From contig CAYZOJ010000028.1 of NCBI GenBank assembly GCA_964480195.1, forward strand, positions 1-20,227: a stretch of DNA of 20,227 nt, in the 5' to 3' direction. Position numbers and translations under genes: made by a program. How positions within the stretch are numbered: the first letter of the stretch is position 1; each line of letters starts with the position of its first letter. Below the pieces are notes generated by a model. That model had not been told where the DNA came from. It did not search any database and saw only the letters and a list, made by a program, of their open reading frames with translations. This DNA comes from Stercoripulliclostridium_A sp964480195 (GTDB taxonomy: Bacteria; Bacillota; Clostridia; Christensenellales; DTU072). This document shows positions 1-7,367 of the stretch, in pieces.

Positions 1-4
1 TGGA

Positions 5-22
5 TACGCCGTTCACGGCGTA
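5..22. repeat. Isolated 7-bp palindrome near the left edge
   Basis: TACGCCG (5-11) and CGGCGTA (16-22) form a perfect 7-bp stem around a TTCA loop. It lies about 40 bp beyond the 61-139 hairpin array and may be an outlying member of the same family. Its flanks do not carry the clear TATATCAC linker of the array. No gene covers positions 1-153. Confidence 0.5.
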
Positions 23-60
23 GACTGATGGATTGTCATATATTCTTAAATACCACAACT

Positions 61-139
61 TTCGCAAAGCGAATATATCACACGCGTAAGCGTATATCAC
101 TTGCCGTAGGCAAATATAACTGCCGTAAGGCAATATAAC
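61..139 (-). repeat. Array of four short hairpins with a conserved linker (20-bp period)
   Basis: Four hairpin units start at 61, 82, 101 and 121: TTCGC/AAA/GCGAA, ACGC/GTAA/GCGT, TTGCC/GTA/GGCAA and TGCC/GTAA/GGCA. Each is followed by TATATCAC, ATATCAC or ATATAAC. Stem sequences differ but each stays self-complementary, while the linker and the roughly 20-bp spacing hold. Read on the minus strand, the sense of the neighbouring lipid-kinase gene, the linker is GTGATAT or GTTATAT and the array begins 14 nt after that gene's stop codon. The array at 20022-20136 has a similar linker in the same sense relative to its upstream gene. Function is unknown; candidates are transcript 3'-end structures or a mobile palindromic repeat. 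Confidence 0.75.
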
Positions 140-153
140 AAAATTTTCTAATT

Positions 154-990
154 TTACGTGACTATCGTAATCGGTTTTGTCAATTTTTTGATTTTGACGT
201 CAAAAGAGGCGGGCTGTATGGTTTTTTCGCCGTCGGCGCAAAATGCGGTAGGGGATTCCGTTTCGATATGCAATTCGTCGAACGGCATAAAGCTTATGTT
301 TTTGGAAGAGTATGGTCTTTTGAAGCCTATAAAGAAAGCGCGGAAGAACGGAAAAAATATCTTTATGCGATTTATGAGATTGTCCTTCCCGGGCGAACGT
401 ATCGTGAGTAGACAGAGTTTACCGTCCTCGTGCATTTTGTTAAAGCGGAAGCCGAAACAACGTTCGGAGTTTATTGCCATAATCAATGTATAGTCCCCGT
501 CGTGCTTTTTGCCGTCGACGGTGATTTTTGCTTTAATCGAGCATACTTTATACTCTTTTAGGACGCGCGAAATATATGCAAACGCCTTAAATCGTTGTTT
601 CGAGGCGTTGTCGACGACGTATCCGAGAGGGGTAAACGTGCCCGTTGCAAGAACGTAGGAGAAAAGTTTTTCGTTTGCGGAACCGACAGACGAAATGCGC
701 GTATCGCGTTTCCCGCCGTCGTAGACTTCGTTAAGGGTACCGCAGGGGACGTAGTAGAGGTTGTCGAGAGCGTCGGTATTTAAGTTTATAAGGCTGTTCA
801 AAGTGCCGTCCCCACCGCATACGGCGACGGCGGAATAACCGACGGCATTTGCCAAAACACCGTCGCGAGGAATGTATTTGACGGTGATATCGGAATAAGA
901 AAGCAATAGTTTTCGCTTGAGTTTTTCTATATCGAGGGACTTATAATTGCCGGCAAGGGTGTTTATTACAATCAAACAGTTATCGCTCAT
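154..990 (-). CDS. Diacylglycerol/sphingolipid kinase-family protein
   Basis: The 278-residue protein starts with a short beta strand (CLIVINTLAGN) and carries GGDGTLN at about residues 59-65, the nucleotide-binding signature of the diacylglycerol kinase catalytic (DAGK_cat / LCB5) family. A GTLNE motif follows at about residue 84, where the family usually has GTxND. Family members phosphorylate diacylglycerol or related lipids at the inner membrane face; the substrate here cannot be told. I chose the ATG at 990 because the protein then begins as family members do. The longer reading frame from a GTG at 1026 adds 12 residues with no family similarity. Neither start has a convincing Shine-Dalgarno. 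The gene lies 41 nt downstream of mntP on the same strand and is probably co-transcribed with it. Confidence 0.8.
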   Translation of the reverse strand: MSDNCLIVINTLAGNYKSLDIEKLKRKLLLSYSDITVKYIPRDGVLANAVGYSAVAVCGGDGTLNSLINLNTDALDNLYYVPCGTLNEVYDGGKRDTRISSVGSANEKLFSYVLATGTFTPLGYVVDNASKQRFKAFAYISRVLKEYKVCSIKAKITVDGKKHDGDYTLIMAINSERCFGFRFNKMHEDGKLCLLTIRSPGKDNLINRIKIFFPFFRAFFIGFKRPYSSKNISFMPFDELHIETESPTAFCADGEKTIQPASFDVKIKKLTKPITIVT

Positions 991-1031
991 ACTACATAGT
1001 ATTCGCAAAAACCGAGGCAAACACACAGAGA

Positions 1032-1628
1032 TTAGAAATTAATAATGCCCAAATGTTCGAGGAGTATTTTGATGCCGATTAGAATGAGGACGACACCGCC
1101 CGCAATCGTAGCTTGATTTTTGAATTTAGTGCCGACGCGATTGCCGATGAATACGCCGAGGAAGCAGAGCGCAAACGTTATCGAGCCGATAATGCTTACG
1201 GCAATCCAAATGTTGGTGTCGAGGAACGCAAACGTTATACCTACCGCAAGCGCGTCGATACTGGTTGCGATTGCCATTACAAAGAGCTTTTTGATATTAA
1301 GTTTATCGACGTACTCGGGTTCCTCTTTTTTATCCTGCTTTTTTTCTTCGATGTGTTCTTTTACGCCGTCGAATATCATTTTTCCGCCGAGGAAAGCAAG
1401 TAGTCCGAAAGCTACCCAATGGTCGATAGACGTGATGTAACTTTCGAAAAGCGTTCCCGCATAATACCCGATAACGGGCATTATTGCCTGAAACACGCCG
1501 AAGAACAACGCGATGATACTTGCGTGTTTCGGATTGAATTTGCGCATCTCGAGCCCCCGACACATAGACACCGCGAACGCGTCCATCGAGAGGCTGACGC
1601 CGATAATTAAAAGCTCGTAAATTCTCAT
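1032..1628 (-). CDS. mntP: Putative manganese efflux pump MntP
   Basis: A roughly 198-residue membrane protein made of six hydrophobic helices. It has the two family-defining acidic motifs in paired helices, SMDAFAVSM near the N-terminus and TSIDALAVG in the second half, typical of MntP (formerly DUF204), which exports Mn2+. The central loop is charged and rich in Lys and Glu. Two in-frame ATGs exist, at 1634 and 1628. I prefer 1628 because a -10 box (TATTAT) lies exactly 6 nt upstream, so transcription would begin at or next to this ATG, and the ATG at 1634 falls between the -10 box and the predicted start site. No yybP-ykoY manganese riboswitch is visible, and the predicted leader is too short to hold one. 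The lipid-kinase-family gene follows in the same direction. Confidence 0.9.
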   Translation of the reverse strand: MRIYELLIIGVSLSMDAFAVSMCRGLEMRKFNPKHASIIALFFGVFQAIMPVIGYYAGTLFESYITSIDHWVAFGLLAFLGGKMIFDGVKEHIEEKKQDKKEEPEYVDKLNIKKLFVMAIATSIDALAVGITFAFLDTNIWIAVSIIGSITFALCFLGVFIGNRVGTKFKNQATIAGGVVLILIGIKILLEHLGIINF

Positions 1629-1634
1629 TCCCAT

Positions 1635-1663
1635 ATAATACCATATTCCTAAAAAAAGGTCAA
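1635..1663 (-). promoter_or_regulatory. mntP promoter, apparently leaderless
   Basis: On the minus strand TTGACC (1658-1663) is separated by 17 nt from TATTAT (1635-1640), which has an extended -10 TG one base upstream. The ATG at 1628 begins at the seventh base after the -10 box, where transcription would normally start. An AGGA lies 12 nt before the ATG at 1634, but it sits inside the -35/-10 spacer and would not be in the transcript. Confidence 0.7.
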
Positions 1664-1804
1664 CGATAATCGTTTAAGAAAAACTCAGAAGAAAATCGCC
1701 AAACTGTGCGTGTTTAGGGCAATGAAAATCATAAAAAGGATACCCAAACTCGCAATAATCCCATAGTTAAAGTTTTTCGATTTCGCAAGAGAAAAATTTG
1801 AGTA

Positions 1805-1833
1805 TTGACAAAGCATATATATAAGTTTATAAT
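1805..1833 (+). promoter_or_regulatory. Consensus sigma-A-type promoter of the phosphoesterase gene
   Basis: TTGACA (1805-1810), a 17-nt AT-rich spacer and TATAAT (1828-1833) match the consensus perfectly. The predicted leader is about 40 nt. The rest of the 1664-1881 gap shows no supported gene. A minus-strand frame of about 43 codons ending at 1685 has a hydrophobic tail but no ribosome binding site. Confidence 0.85.
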
Positions 1834-1855
1834 ATTTTATTATGTAATACTTGTG

Positions 1856-1876
1856 CGGGCGTGAGCCCGGAAGGAG
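1856..1876 (+). promoter_or_regulatory. Leader hairpin abutting the ribosome binding site
   Basis: CGGGC (1856-1860), loop GTGA and GCCCG (1865-1869) form a 5-bp GC stem that ends just before the ribosome binding site AAGGAG (1871-1876) of the phosphoesterase gene. It could modulate access to the start or stabilise the mRNA 5' end; both roles are inference. The ribosome binding site fixes the start at ATG 1882. Confidence 0.45.
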
Positions 1877-1881
1877 CAGAA

Positions 1882-4800
1882 ATGAAGGTTGCAAACAAAA
1901 AAGCATCTAAGTTCTTGCCCGTGATAATCGTCTGTTTATTGTCGGTAGTAATCGCCCTCGGCGCGGTTGCCGGCATAAACGGAATCTCGGACGGAACGGC
2001 GCTTGCTTCAAACGAATTTGAAGCCACAAATTCGGTTAAGATAGCGCAAATAACCGATATGCACTACTATAGCCACGCTTTGTGTAACGATTCGGCGGAC
2101 GTAGACAGCGCATATACCAACAAAGTGCGTACCGGCACCAAGCTTGTTGTCGAAAGCGCGGCAATCAATATTGCGGCACTCAACGACATCAAAGCGCAGA
2201 ACCCGGACGTCTTGTTCTGCACGGGCGACATGACCATGAACGGCGAAATCCAAGGTCATATCGAACTCGGCAATTTACTCCGTCAACTCCAAAACGATAT
2301 CCGCGCAAACGGTAATCCCGACTTCCAAGTTTTTGTTATCATGGGTAACCACGATATGTATAACGGCGAAGCTTACGATTATCGTACCGGCGAAGCAGTC
2401 CTCTGCGACAACTTCACGAGAGTAGACGTAACCAAGGCGTATGCGTCTTTGGGCTTCCCGAATCTTACGGACGAAGAGATTGGGGAGTACTATGATAGCC
2501 TCAACAACGTTTATAACGACCGCATTCCGTATGATACGGACGCAATCGACGGATATTCTTCCGAAAAAGGCATTGCTTACGTAAACAGCACTCTTTCCGA
2601 GGCATACGAATGGACGTGGCTTTATAAAGAAAACGGACAAGAGGAAAAACTCTTAAACGGCGAAATCGAAGATTACGATCACGGCGATTTCAGCTACATA
2701 GCGTATCATAAGACGGAAGCCTTTACCGTTCTTGCAACCGACGACGAGTGCTCTATTAAAGAAACTCAACACCACCTCGGCGGTTTGCTTTTCGATAACG
2801 TAAGAGAATTCTATACGGAAGCTAAAGAAGATGGTCTTCTCGGCGCGGACAGCGGTAATAAGAATAGACGTATAGTCGTAACGCTCGCGCACCACAACGC
2901 GCTCCCGCACTTTATCGGAGAAGATTCTCTCCTTAAAGACTTCACATTCTACAACACCTTTGAAACAGCCGATATTTACGCAGATCTCGGCATTCGCTAT
3001 ATGTTCTCGGGACACATGCACGCCAACGACGTCAACTCGAGAATTTCCCTTAACGGCAACTACTTTATGGATACCGAAACGGCTTCCGCAACCGGTTACA
3101 AGGGCGCCGTACGTTACAGCGTAATCGAGCAGGGCAAAGTCGGCACGTCTTATGCCGAGAACTATTCTTCTTACGTTGAGCTCGTAAGCGAAGCGGACCT
3201 TTCTTCGGCAGTCAAAAACGGACTCGTTCCGGACGGATATTTTGAGGCAAACAACCTCGACCAATATATCAGCCAAAAGGGCAATACCGTAAAAATCACC
3301 GATTGCAGTGAGTATTCCGTTACCAAGCTCTTCCGCAACATCGTCCAAAATATGATTATGCCGTATGTAAGCGTAGACTTTATCGGCGGAGCGGGCGATT
3401 TCGTATCGGATCTTCTTCCCGACAGCATTAACATTGGTATTACCATAAATCTTAAAGACATGAAAGGTTCGATCGGCGCCATTGTCGACAATCTTGTAAG
3501 ACACATCGAAGTAGTCGGTCTTGAAGATTACGTATACGCGGGCGACAATGCGGAATTCAAAGGCACCGCGCACGGACAAAAACTCTGCGGATACCTCGAC
3601 GAACTCATCGACGCCGTACTCAATATGCCCGTAAACTCCCAAAACGATACGTTGTTCGATTTCGCTCTCGGTTGTTACCTCGACCACGTTGGCGGAACCG
3701 ATACCACGTGGGAAGGGGCAACGGAAGGCACAAGAGAAGCTCTTCTTAAGTTCCTTGACGGCTCTAACGTCGAAGCTCTCCTCAACCTTCTTCTCGACGA
3801 AGAAACGGGTCTCATGCGCATAGTCAAGTGCTTGTTCGAGCCCATGGATCTTGCATACGGAATGGAAAACGACGCAAGCGACATAGGCGGTTTGCTTGGT
3901 ACGTTCGTCAATAACGGCACGCCCGTTGATATGCACAATCTTGTAATCGATGATATCCTTCCTAACGTTATGTCGGTCCTTTCCATTCTCGGAATTAACT
4001 TCGATATGAAAGGGCTCGGCGGTGCCGAATTCATCGACGACGTTTTGGATTCTTACGTAACCGACGCTTTCTATACCAGCCTCGGACAAATCGCATACGA
4101 CATTTTGGGCAATATGACGATTGACGAGTCCGCCGATATAGACAACAATTTTGAAACTTACAGCACCTATAAACACGACAGAACTCTTCCCGCGACCTAT
4201 GTTGAAAGCAAAATGGACAACACTCCCACTGCGGAAAGAGGAATGCTCCCGAACAAAATCACCGTAACTTTCGGCGAAGACCCCACGACCGATAAAAACA
4301 TCACTTGGATAACCGATAAGTCTATTACGGGTACCGATATCGAGTATTGCGTAGGAACCGAATTCGACGAGGAAAATGCGATAAGCGCAAAGGGCGAATA
4401 CACCAAAATGCTTACCACAACCGCGAATATCGACCTTAGCATTTACGCAACGCTCATGCACGTTCAAATCGGTAAGCACACCGTAGAACTTACGGGACTT
4501 GCACCCGATACCACTTATTCTTACCGTGTAGGAAGTGCGAGCCTCGGATATTGGTCCGACGTTTACACCTTCAAAACCGCTCCCGCGGACGACGCCGATT
4601 TTGAAATTCTTCTCATAAGCGACATTCAAGGCTCTGCCCAAAAACCTTATGCGCAAGCCAAGAAAATTATGGATAACATCGAATCGGTATTTACCGACGG
4701 ATACGATTTCATCATCAACTGCGGTGACATCGTAGACAATTCGAGAAACCTCGTTCAATGGAATTACTACTTCGATAACCTCCTCGACGTATGGGGCAAT

Positions 4801-5658
4801 TCGACGGTAGTAGTTACCGCAGGTAACCACGATAAGTACACCTATGAGAAACCCGATTACAGCGACCTCAAAGAGTCCATCGAATACTCTTGGGTAGACG
4901 AAGACGCCGTTCAAACGGGATATAACTACCTCTTTAATTACTACAACGTAAGCCACGTAAAACAAGACACGAGCAAGGGTGTTTACTACAGCTTCGATTA
5001 CAGCGGAGTACACTTTACCGTTCTCAACACCAACGACCTTACGGATAAAGGAAGCCTTAGCGCGTCTCAAACCGCATGGCTCCTCGATGACCTCGCCTCT
5101 ACCGACAAGGAATACAAAGTAGTAATTATGCACAAGGGTATTTACTCGTCCGGTTCTCACATCAGCGATACCGACGTTAAGGCTCTCCGCAAACAGCTCA
5201 CTTCCGTATTCGCAGAAAACGGCGTAGCTTTGGTACTTTCCGGACACGACCATACTTATAGCGAAAGCTATTACATCGACGCGGACGGCGAAGTAGTCGA
5301 AAACAGTCTCACCGGTAAAGCCGAAGTCGGCACCGGCAACGGCGTACTTTACATCACTCTCGGCACTTTCGGCGATAAATTCTACGATTTCGTAGAGTCC
5401 GACGACATCCCGCTCGAATTCGGTAAAGAGCTCCACAATACCGCTCTCGACAACCCGACTTTCGGTAAGCTCGTATACGAAGACGGCAAGCTTTACTACT
5501 ACGGATATCAATACGACACAGAAACCGACCAAATCACCAACGTTCGCGGTGGGCTCGATACCCAAACCGCAATCATAGTAATCGCGTGCACCGCGGTAGG
5601 CGTTTCCGCTCTTGCGATAGCTCTCGGCGTTGCAACCAAACGCAGAAAACGCGGTTAA
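1882..5658 (+). CDS. Exported, membrane-anchored protein with two metallophosphoesterase domains
   Basis: The 1258-residue protein opens with a signal peptide (KK-rich start, hydrophobic stretch at about 11-33, possible cleavage near the ALA at 40-42). The first calcineurin-like domain spans roughly 52-400 and has all metal-site motifs: DMH (59-61), GD (115-116), GNHD (155-158), HH (337-338) and GHMH (377-380). A long helical region without a recognised fold follows. Next is a beta-sandwich resembling the N-terminal domain of purple acid phosphatases (about 785-905). The second phosphoesterase domain has SDIQ (D914), GD (948-949), GNHD (981-984), H1084 and GHDH (1121-1124). A C-terminal hydrophobic helix and a KRRKRG tail suggest membrane tethering with the enzyme outside; no LPXTG sorting motif is seen. 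It probably hydrolyses extracellular phosphoesters, with unknown substrate. It has its own promoter and terminator, so it is monocistronic. Confidence 0.9.
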   Translation: MKVANKKASKFLPVIIVCLLSVVIALGAVAGINGISDGTALASNEFEATNSVKIAQITDMHYYSHALCNDSADVDSAYTNKVRTGTKLVVESAAINIAALNDIKAQNPDVLFCTGDMTMNGEIQGHIELGNLLRQLQNDIRANGNPDFQVFVIMGNHDMYNGEAYDYRTGEAVLCDNFTRVDVTKAYASLGFPNLTDEEIGEYYDSLNNVYNDRIPYDTDAIDGYSSEKGIAYVNSTLSEAYEWTWLYKENGQEEKLLNGEIEDYDHGDFSYIAYHKTEAFTVLATDDECSIKETQHHLGGLLFDNVREFYTEAKEDGLLGADSGNKNRRIVVTLAHHNALPHFIGEDSLLKDFTFYNTFETADIYADLGIRYMFSGHMHANDVNSRISLNGNYFMDTETASATGYKGAVRYSVIEQGKVGTSYAENYSSYVELVSEADLSSAVKNGLVPDGYFEANNLDQYISQKGNTVKITDCSEYSVTKLFRNIVQNMIMPYVSVDFIGGAGDFVSDLLPDSINIGITINLKDMKGSIGAIVDNLVRHIEVVGLEDYVYAGDNAEFKGTAHGQKLCGYLDELIDAVLNMPVNSQNDTLFDFALGCYLDHVGGTDTTWEGATEGTREALLKFLDGSNVEALLNLLLDEETGLMRIVKCLFEPMDLAYGMENDASDIGGLLGTFVNNGTPVDMHNLVIDDILPNVMSVLSILGINFDMKGLGGAEFIDDVLDSYVTDAFYTSLGQIAYDILGNMTIDESADIDNNFETYSTYKHDRTLPATYVESKMDNTPTAERGMLPNKITVTFGEDPTTDKNITWITDKSITGTDIEYCVGTEFDEENAISAKGEYTKMLTTTANIDLSIYATLMHVQIGKHTVELTGLAPDTTYSYRVGSASLGYWSDVYTFKTAPADDADFEILLISDIQGSAQKPYAQAKKIMDNIESVFTDGYDFIINCGDIVDNSRNLVQWNYYFDNLLDVWGNSTVVVTAGNHDKYTYEKPDYSDLKESIEYSWVDEDAVQTGYNYLFNYYNVSHVKQDTSKGVYYSFDYSGVHFTVLNTNDLTDKGSLSASQTAWLLDDLASTDKEYKVVIMHKGIYSSGSHISDTDVKALRKQLTSVFAENGVALVLSGHDHTYSESYYIDADGEVVENSLTGKAEVGTGNGVLYITLGTFGDKFYDFVESDDIPLEFGKELHNTALDNPTFGKLVYEDGKLYYYGYQYDTETDQITNVRGGLDTQTAIIVIACTAVGVSALAIALGVATKRRKRG

Positions 5659-5677
5659 TAAGAGTTTTATCTCGATT

Positions 5678-5709
5678 TTAAGCCCGACAGTTCGTCGGGC
5701 TTAATTTTT
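5678..5709 (+). terminator. Rho-independent terminator after the phosphoesterase gene
   Basis: An 11-bp perfect stem (TTAAGCCCGAC at 5678-5688 pairing with GTCGGGCTTAA at 5694-5704) encloses a 5-nt loop and is followed by ATTTTT. It lies 20 nt after the stop codon. Confidence 0.9.
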
Positions 5710-5729
5710 AGAAAATAGCGATTTCACCG

Positions 5730-5758
5730 TTGACAAACGCAATACAACGTGCTAACAT
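5730..5758 (+). promoter_or_regulatory. Promoter of the riboswitch-thiT unit
   Basis: TTGACA (5730-5735), a 17-nt spacer and TAACAT (5753-5758) give a perfect -35 box and a 4/6 -10 box. Transcription would start near 5765, just upstream of the TPP aptamer. Confidence 0.75.
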
Positions 5759-5775
5759 ATCATCATCTTAATATA

Positions 5776-5850
5776 GACGCTGGGGGTGGCGAAAGCCTGA
5801 GATCATACCCTTTGAACTTGAACGAGTTTGCACTCGCGTAAGAAAGCCTT
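5776..5850 (+). ncRNA. TPP riboswitch (THI element)
   Basis: The order of conserved elements matches the TPP aptamer: GGGGT (P2, 5' side), a minimal P3 hairpin GGC-GAAA-GCC, then CTGAGA, ACCC (P2, 3' side), GAACTTGA (consensus GAACCTGA), a P5 stem CGAG/CTCG around TTTGCA, and GCGTAAGAA (consensus GCGTAGGGA). P3 is unusually short and the P1 stem is weak. A terminator follows, and the controlled gene is a thiamine transporter, so it should switch transcription off when thiamine diphosphate is plentiful. The 5' GACGCT (5776-5781) is perfectly complementary to AGCGTC (5872-5877) at the top of the terminator hairpin, a possible antiterminator contact. Confidence 0.92.
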
Positions 5851-5860
5851 ATCGACTTTT

Positions 5861-5891
5861 AGCCTCAAGGAAGCGTCCTTGAGGCTTTTTT
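5861..5891 (+). terminator. Riboswitch-controlled intrinsic terminator
   Basis: An 11-bp perfect stem (5861-5871 pairing with 5876-5886) with an AGCG loop is followed by a T-run through 5891. It lies between the TPP aptamer and the thiT ribosome binding site, the standard place for an attenuator in a transcription-terminating riboswitch. Confidence 0.9.
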
Positions 5892-5917
5892 CGAGGCTCC
5901 CGGCTAAGGAGTTTACC

Positions 5918-6775
5918 ATGATTAGTTTAGTTTCTGCCGTTTCCGTAGAAGTTGCGGAAATAGTGTTTCTCTCCGCGATAGCGTTTGCCTTTGTCGCGGT
6001 ATGCGTCGGCGCGTTCGTAAAGCGTTTCCGTAGCGCGTTTCTCGCCGTCGCTCTTTTATCCGGGCTTACGGGCATAGGCTTTTTGGTCTATGCGATGATT
6101 GCTCTTTATAAAGACGGAGCAGGGCTCGGCGTCAAAAGCGAAGTCTTATTGTACGTCTTTACGGTGCTGATAGTCGCGTGTATAGTCGTGCTCGCGTTGG
6201 TATTCGGAAAAAAGAACGTCGGCAAAGATACCCGCGCTCTTGTTTACGGAGCCGTTTCGATGGCGTTGAGTTTCGGCCTTTCTTACATAAAACTGTTCGA
6301 ACTTCCGCAGGGCGGTTCGGTTACTCTTGCGTCCCTTGTGCCTCTTATGATTTACTCGTATATGTTCGGCATACGCAGAGGCGTCGTGATAGGCGCGTTG
6401 TACGGATTGCTCCAATTCATTCAGGCACCGTGGTTCTATCACCCCGTGCAATTTTTGCTCGACTATCCCATAGCATTTTCCGCGATAGGGCTTACCGGCA
6501 TATTCAACGAAATAGGTCTTTTCAAAAAAATAAAGCCCGTAGGCTTCTGTATTGGCGCGATACTCGCGGTAACGGTAAGATACCTCTCGCACGTAATTTC
6601 GGGCGTTTTCGTATTCGGTTCGGGAGATCCCGAAAACTACGGAGCGGTAGCTTGGAGCTTCTTGTATAACGCCTTCACATACGTCGATCTTGCGTTCGAC
6701 ATCGTGATAGGTGTAATACTGTTCTCGTCTAAATCTCTCGTAAAGCTTATAGAGAATAATTCCTTACAACAATAA
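5918..6775 (+). CDS. thiT: ThiT-family thiamine transporter (ECF S component) with N-terminal extension
   Basis: The 285-residue protein has a ThiT-like core at about 108-275, with the signature stretch PWFYHPVQFLLDYP (171-184), RYLSHVISGV (221-230) and YNAFTYVD (250-257). In characterised ThiT these regions line the thiamine pocket and interface. ThiT binds thiamine and works with the shared EcfA/A'/T energising module, which is not encoded here. The family is usually about 190 residues with six helices. This copy carries an extra N-terminal stretch of about 105 residues with three predicted helices (about 12-32, 40-63 and 74-97). The start at 5918 has ribosome binding site AAGGAG eight nt upstream and lies past the attenuator; a longer frame from 5828 would begin inside the riboswitch. 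The 3' end overlaps the convergent thiamine pyrophosphokinase gene by 29 nt. Confidence 0.9.
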   Translation: MISLVSAVSVEVAEIVFLSAIAFAFVAVCVGAFVKRFRSAFLAVALLSGLTGIGFLVYAMIALYKDGAGLGVKSEVLLYVFTVLIVACIVVLALVFGKKNVGKDTRALVYGAVSMALSFGLSYIKLFELPQGGSVTLASLVPLMIYSYMFGIRRGVVIGALYGLLQFIQAPWFYHPVQFLLDYPIAFSAIGLTGIFNEIGLFKKIKPVGFCIGAILAVTVRYLSHVISGVFVFGSGDPENYGAVAWSFLYNAFTYVDLAFDIVIGVILFSSKSLVKLIENNSLQQ

Positions 6776-7361
6776 CCTCTCCGCGTTCCGCGCGTACGGA
6801 AACGACGGTGGCGATTGCTTTATTCGATATTCCGCGAGAAGAGTATGCGGGTATGGTTAGTCTTTCGAGCGGATAATACAGTCCCGAAGCCGTTATCGTC
6901 GCTTCCCCGCAGTACGGAAGTACGGATATGACGTCGCCGACGTTGACATTGATTTCGAGTTCTCCGTCGGTAAAATATATTTCCTCGTTCGGAGTGCGCG
7001 CTATGGCGGAAATCCCGTGCTTACGCGCATATGCGAGAAGATTTACGTTGCCGAGAATTTGGTCTATTCTACCGCCGTTTACGCCGTATATGACGACGTT
7101 CGTAAATCCTTTTTTGCGCGCATAGTCGATAGCGAGTTCGCCGTCGGTTGCGTCTTTTTCGACGGGGTGAGTGATGATTTCGACGTTCGGAATGTTCGGA
7201 ACGTAGCCCAAAGAATCAAAGTCCCCGATTACGGCTATCGGAGTTTTTCCGTCAAGATGCCTTAGACCGCCGTCAGCGACTATGATTGCGTCTTCCGCGA
7301 CGGTGGCGATTTTTTCGGGAGAGTTAAGTATTATTGCCAAGGGGACGTTGTTTTTATGCAT
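6747..7361 (-). CDS. thiN: Thiamine pyrophosphokinase
   Basis: A 204-residue protein with the thiamine pyrophosphokinase motifs in order: ADGG (29-32), GDFDS (46-50), DATDGE (70-75) and GGRIDQILGN (96-105), followed by a beta-rich C-terminal thiamine-binding region. It transfers diphosphate from ATP to thiamine, giving thiamine diphosphate in the cytoplasm. With convergent thiT next door it completes thiamine uptake and activation, and its product is the ligand of the thiT riboswitch. Two ATGs are possible, at 7367 and 7361. I prefer 7361 because it lies 6 nt after the -10 box and no Shine-Dalgarno precedes either. The gene itself has no riboswitch, so the salvage kinase is probably constitutive. 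The symbol follows the Bacillus usage. Confidence 0.92.
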   Translation of the reverse strand: MHKNNVPLAIILNSPEKIATVAEDAIIVADGGLRHLDGKTPIAVIGDFDSLGYVPNIPNVEIITHPVEKDATDGELAIDYARKKGFTNVVIYGVNGGRIDQILGNVNLLAYARKHGISAIARTPNEEIYFTDGELEINVNVGDVISVLPYCGEATITASGLYYPLERLTIPAYSSRGISNKAIATVVSVRAERGEVIVVRNYSL

Positions 7362-7367
7362 ACACAT

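Noticed and set aside
130..153. AT-only hairpin (AAAATT/AATTTT) after the lipid-kinase gene as a terminator
   Set aside because: The stem has no GC pairs and no T-run follows in the sense direction, so it is too weak to call.
1685..1816. A minus-strand small ORF of about 43 codons with a hydrophobic C-terminus
   Set aside because: It has no Shine-Dalgarno or clear promoter, its AT-rich 5' part overlaps the phosphoesterase promoter, and the hydrophobic residues can arise from AT-rich DNA. A real small protein is not excluded.
1635..1881. Manganese (yybP-ykoY) riboswitch upstream of mntP
   Set aside because: The predicted transcript start coincides with the ATG, and no aptamer motif was recognised in the gap.
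2653..5565. A 970-codon open frame antisense to the phosphoesterase gene
   Set aside because: It lies opposite a gene with complete catalytic motifs and a signal peptide, has no recognisable domain and no ribosome binding site. Strong codon bias of the sense gene (few codons that give antisense stops) explains it.
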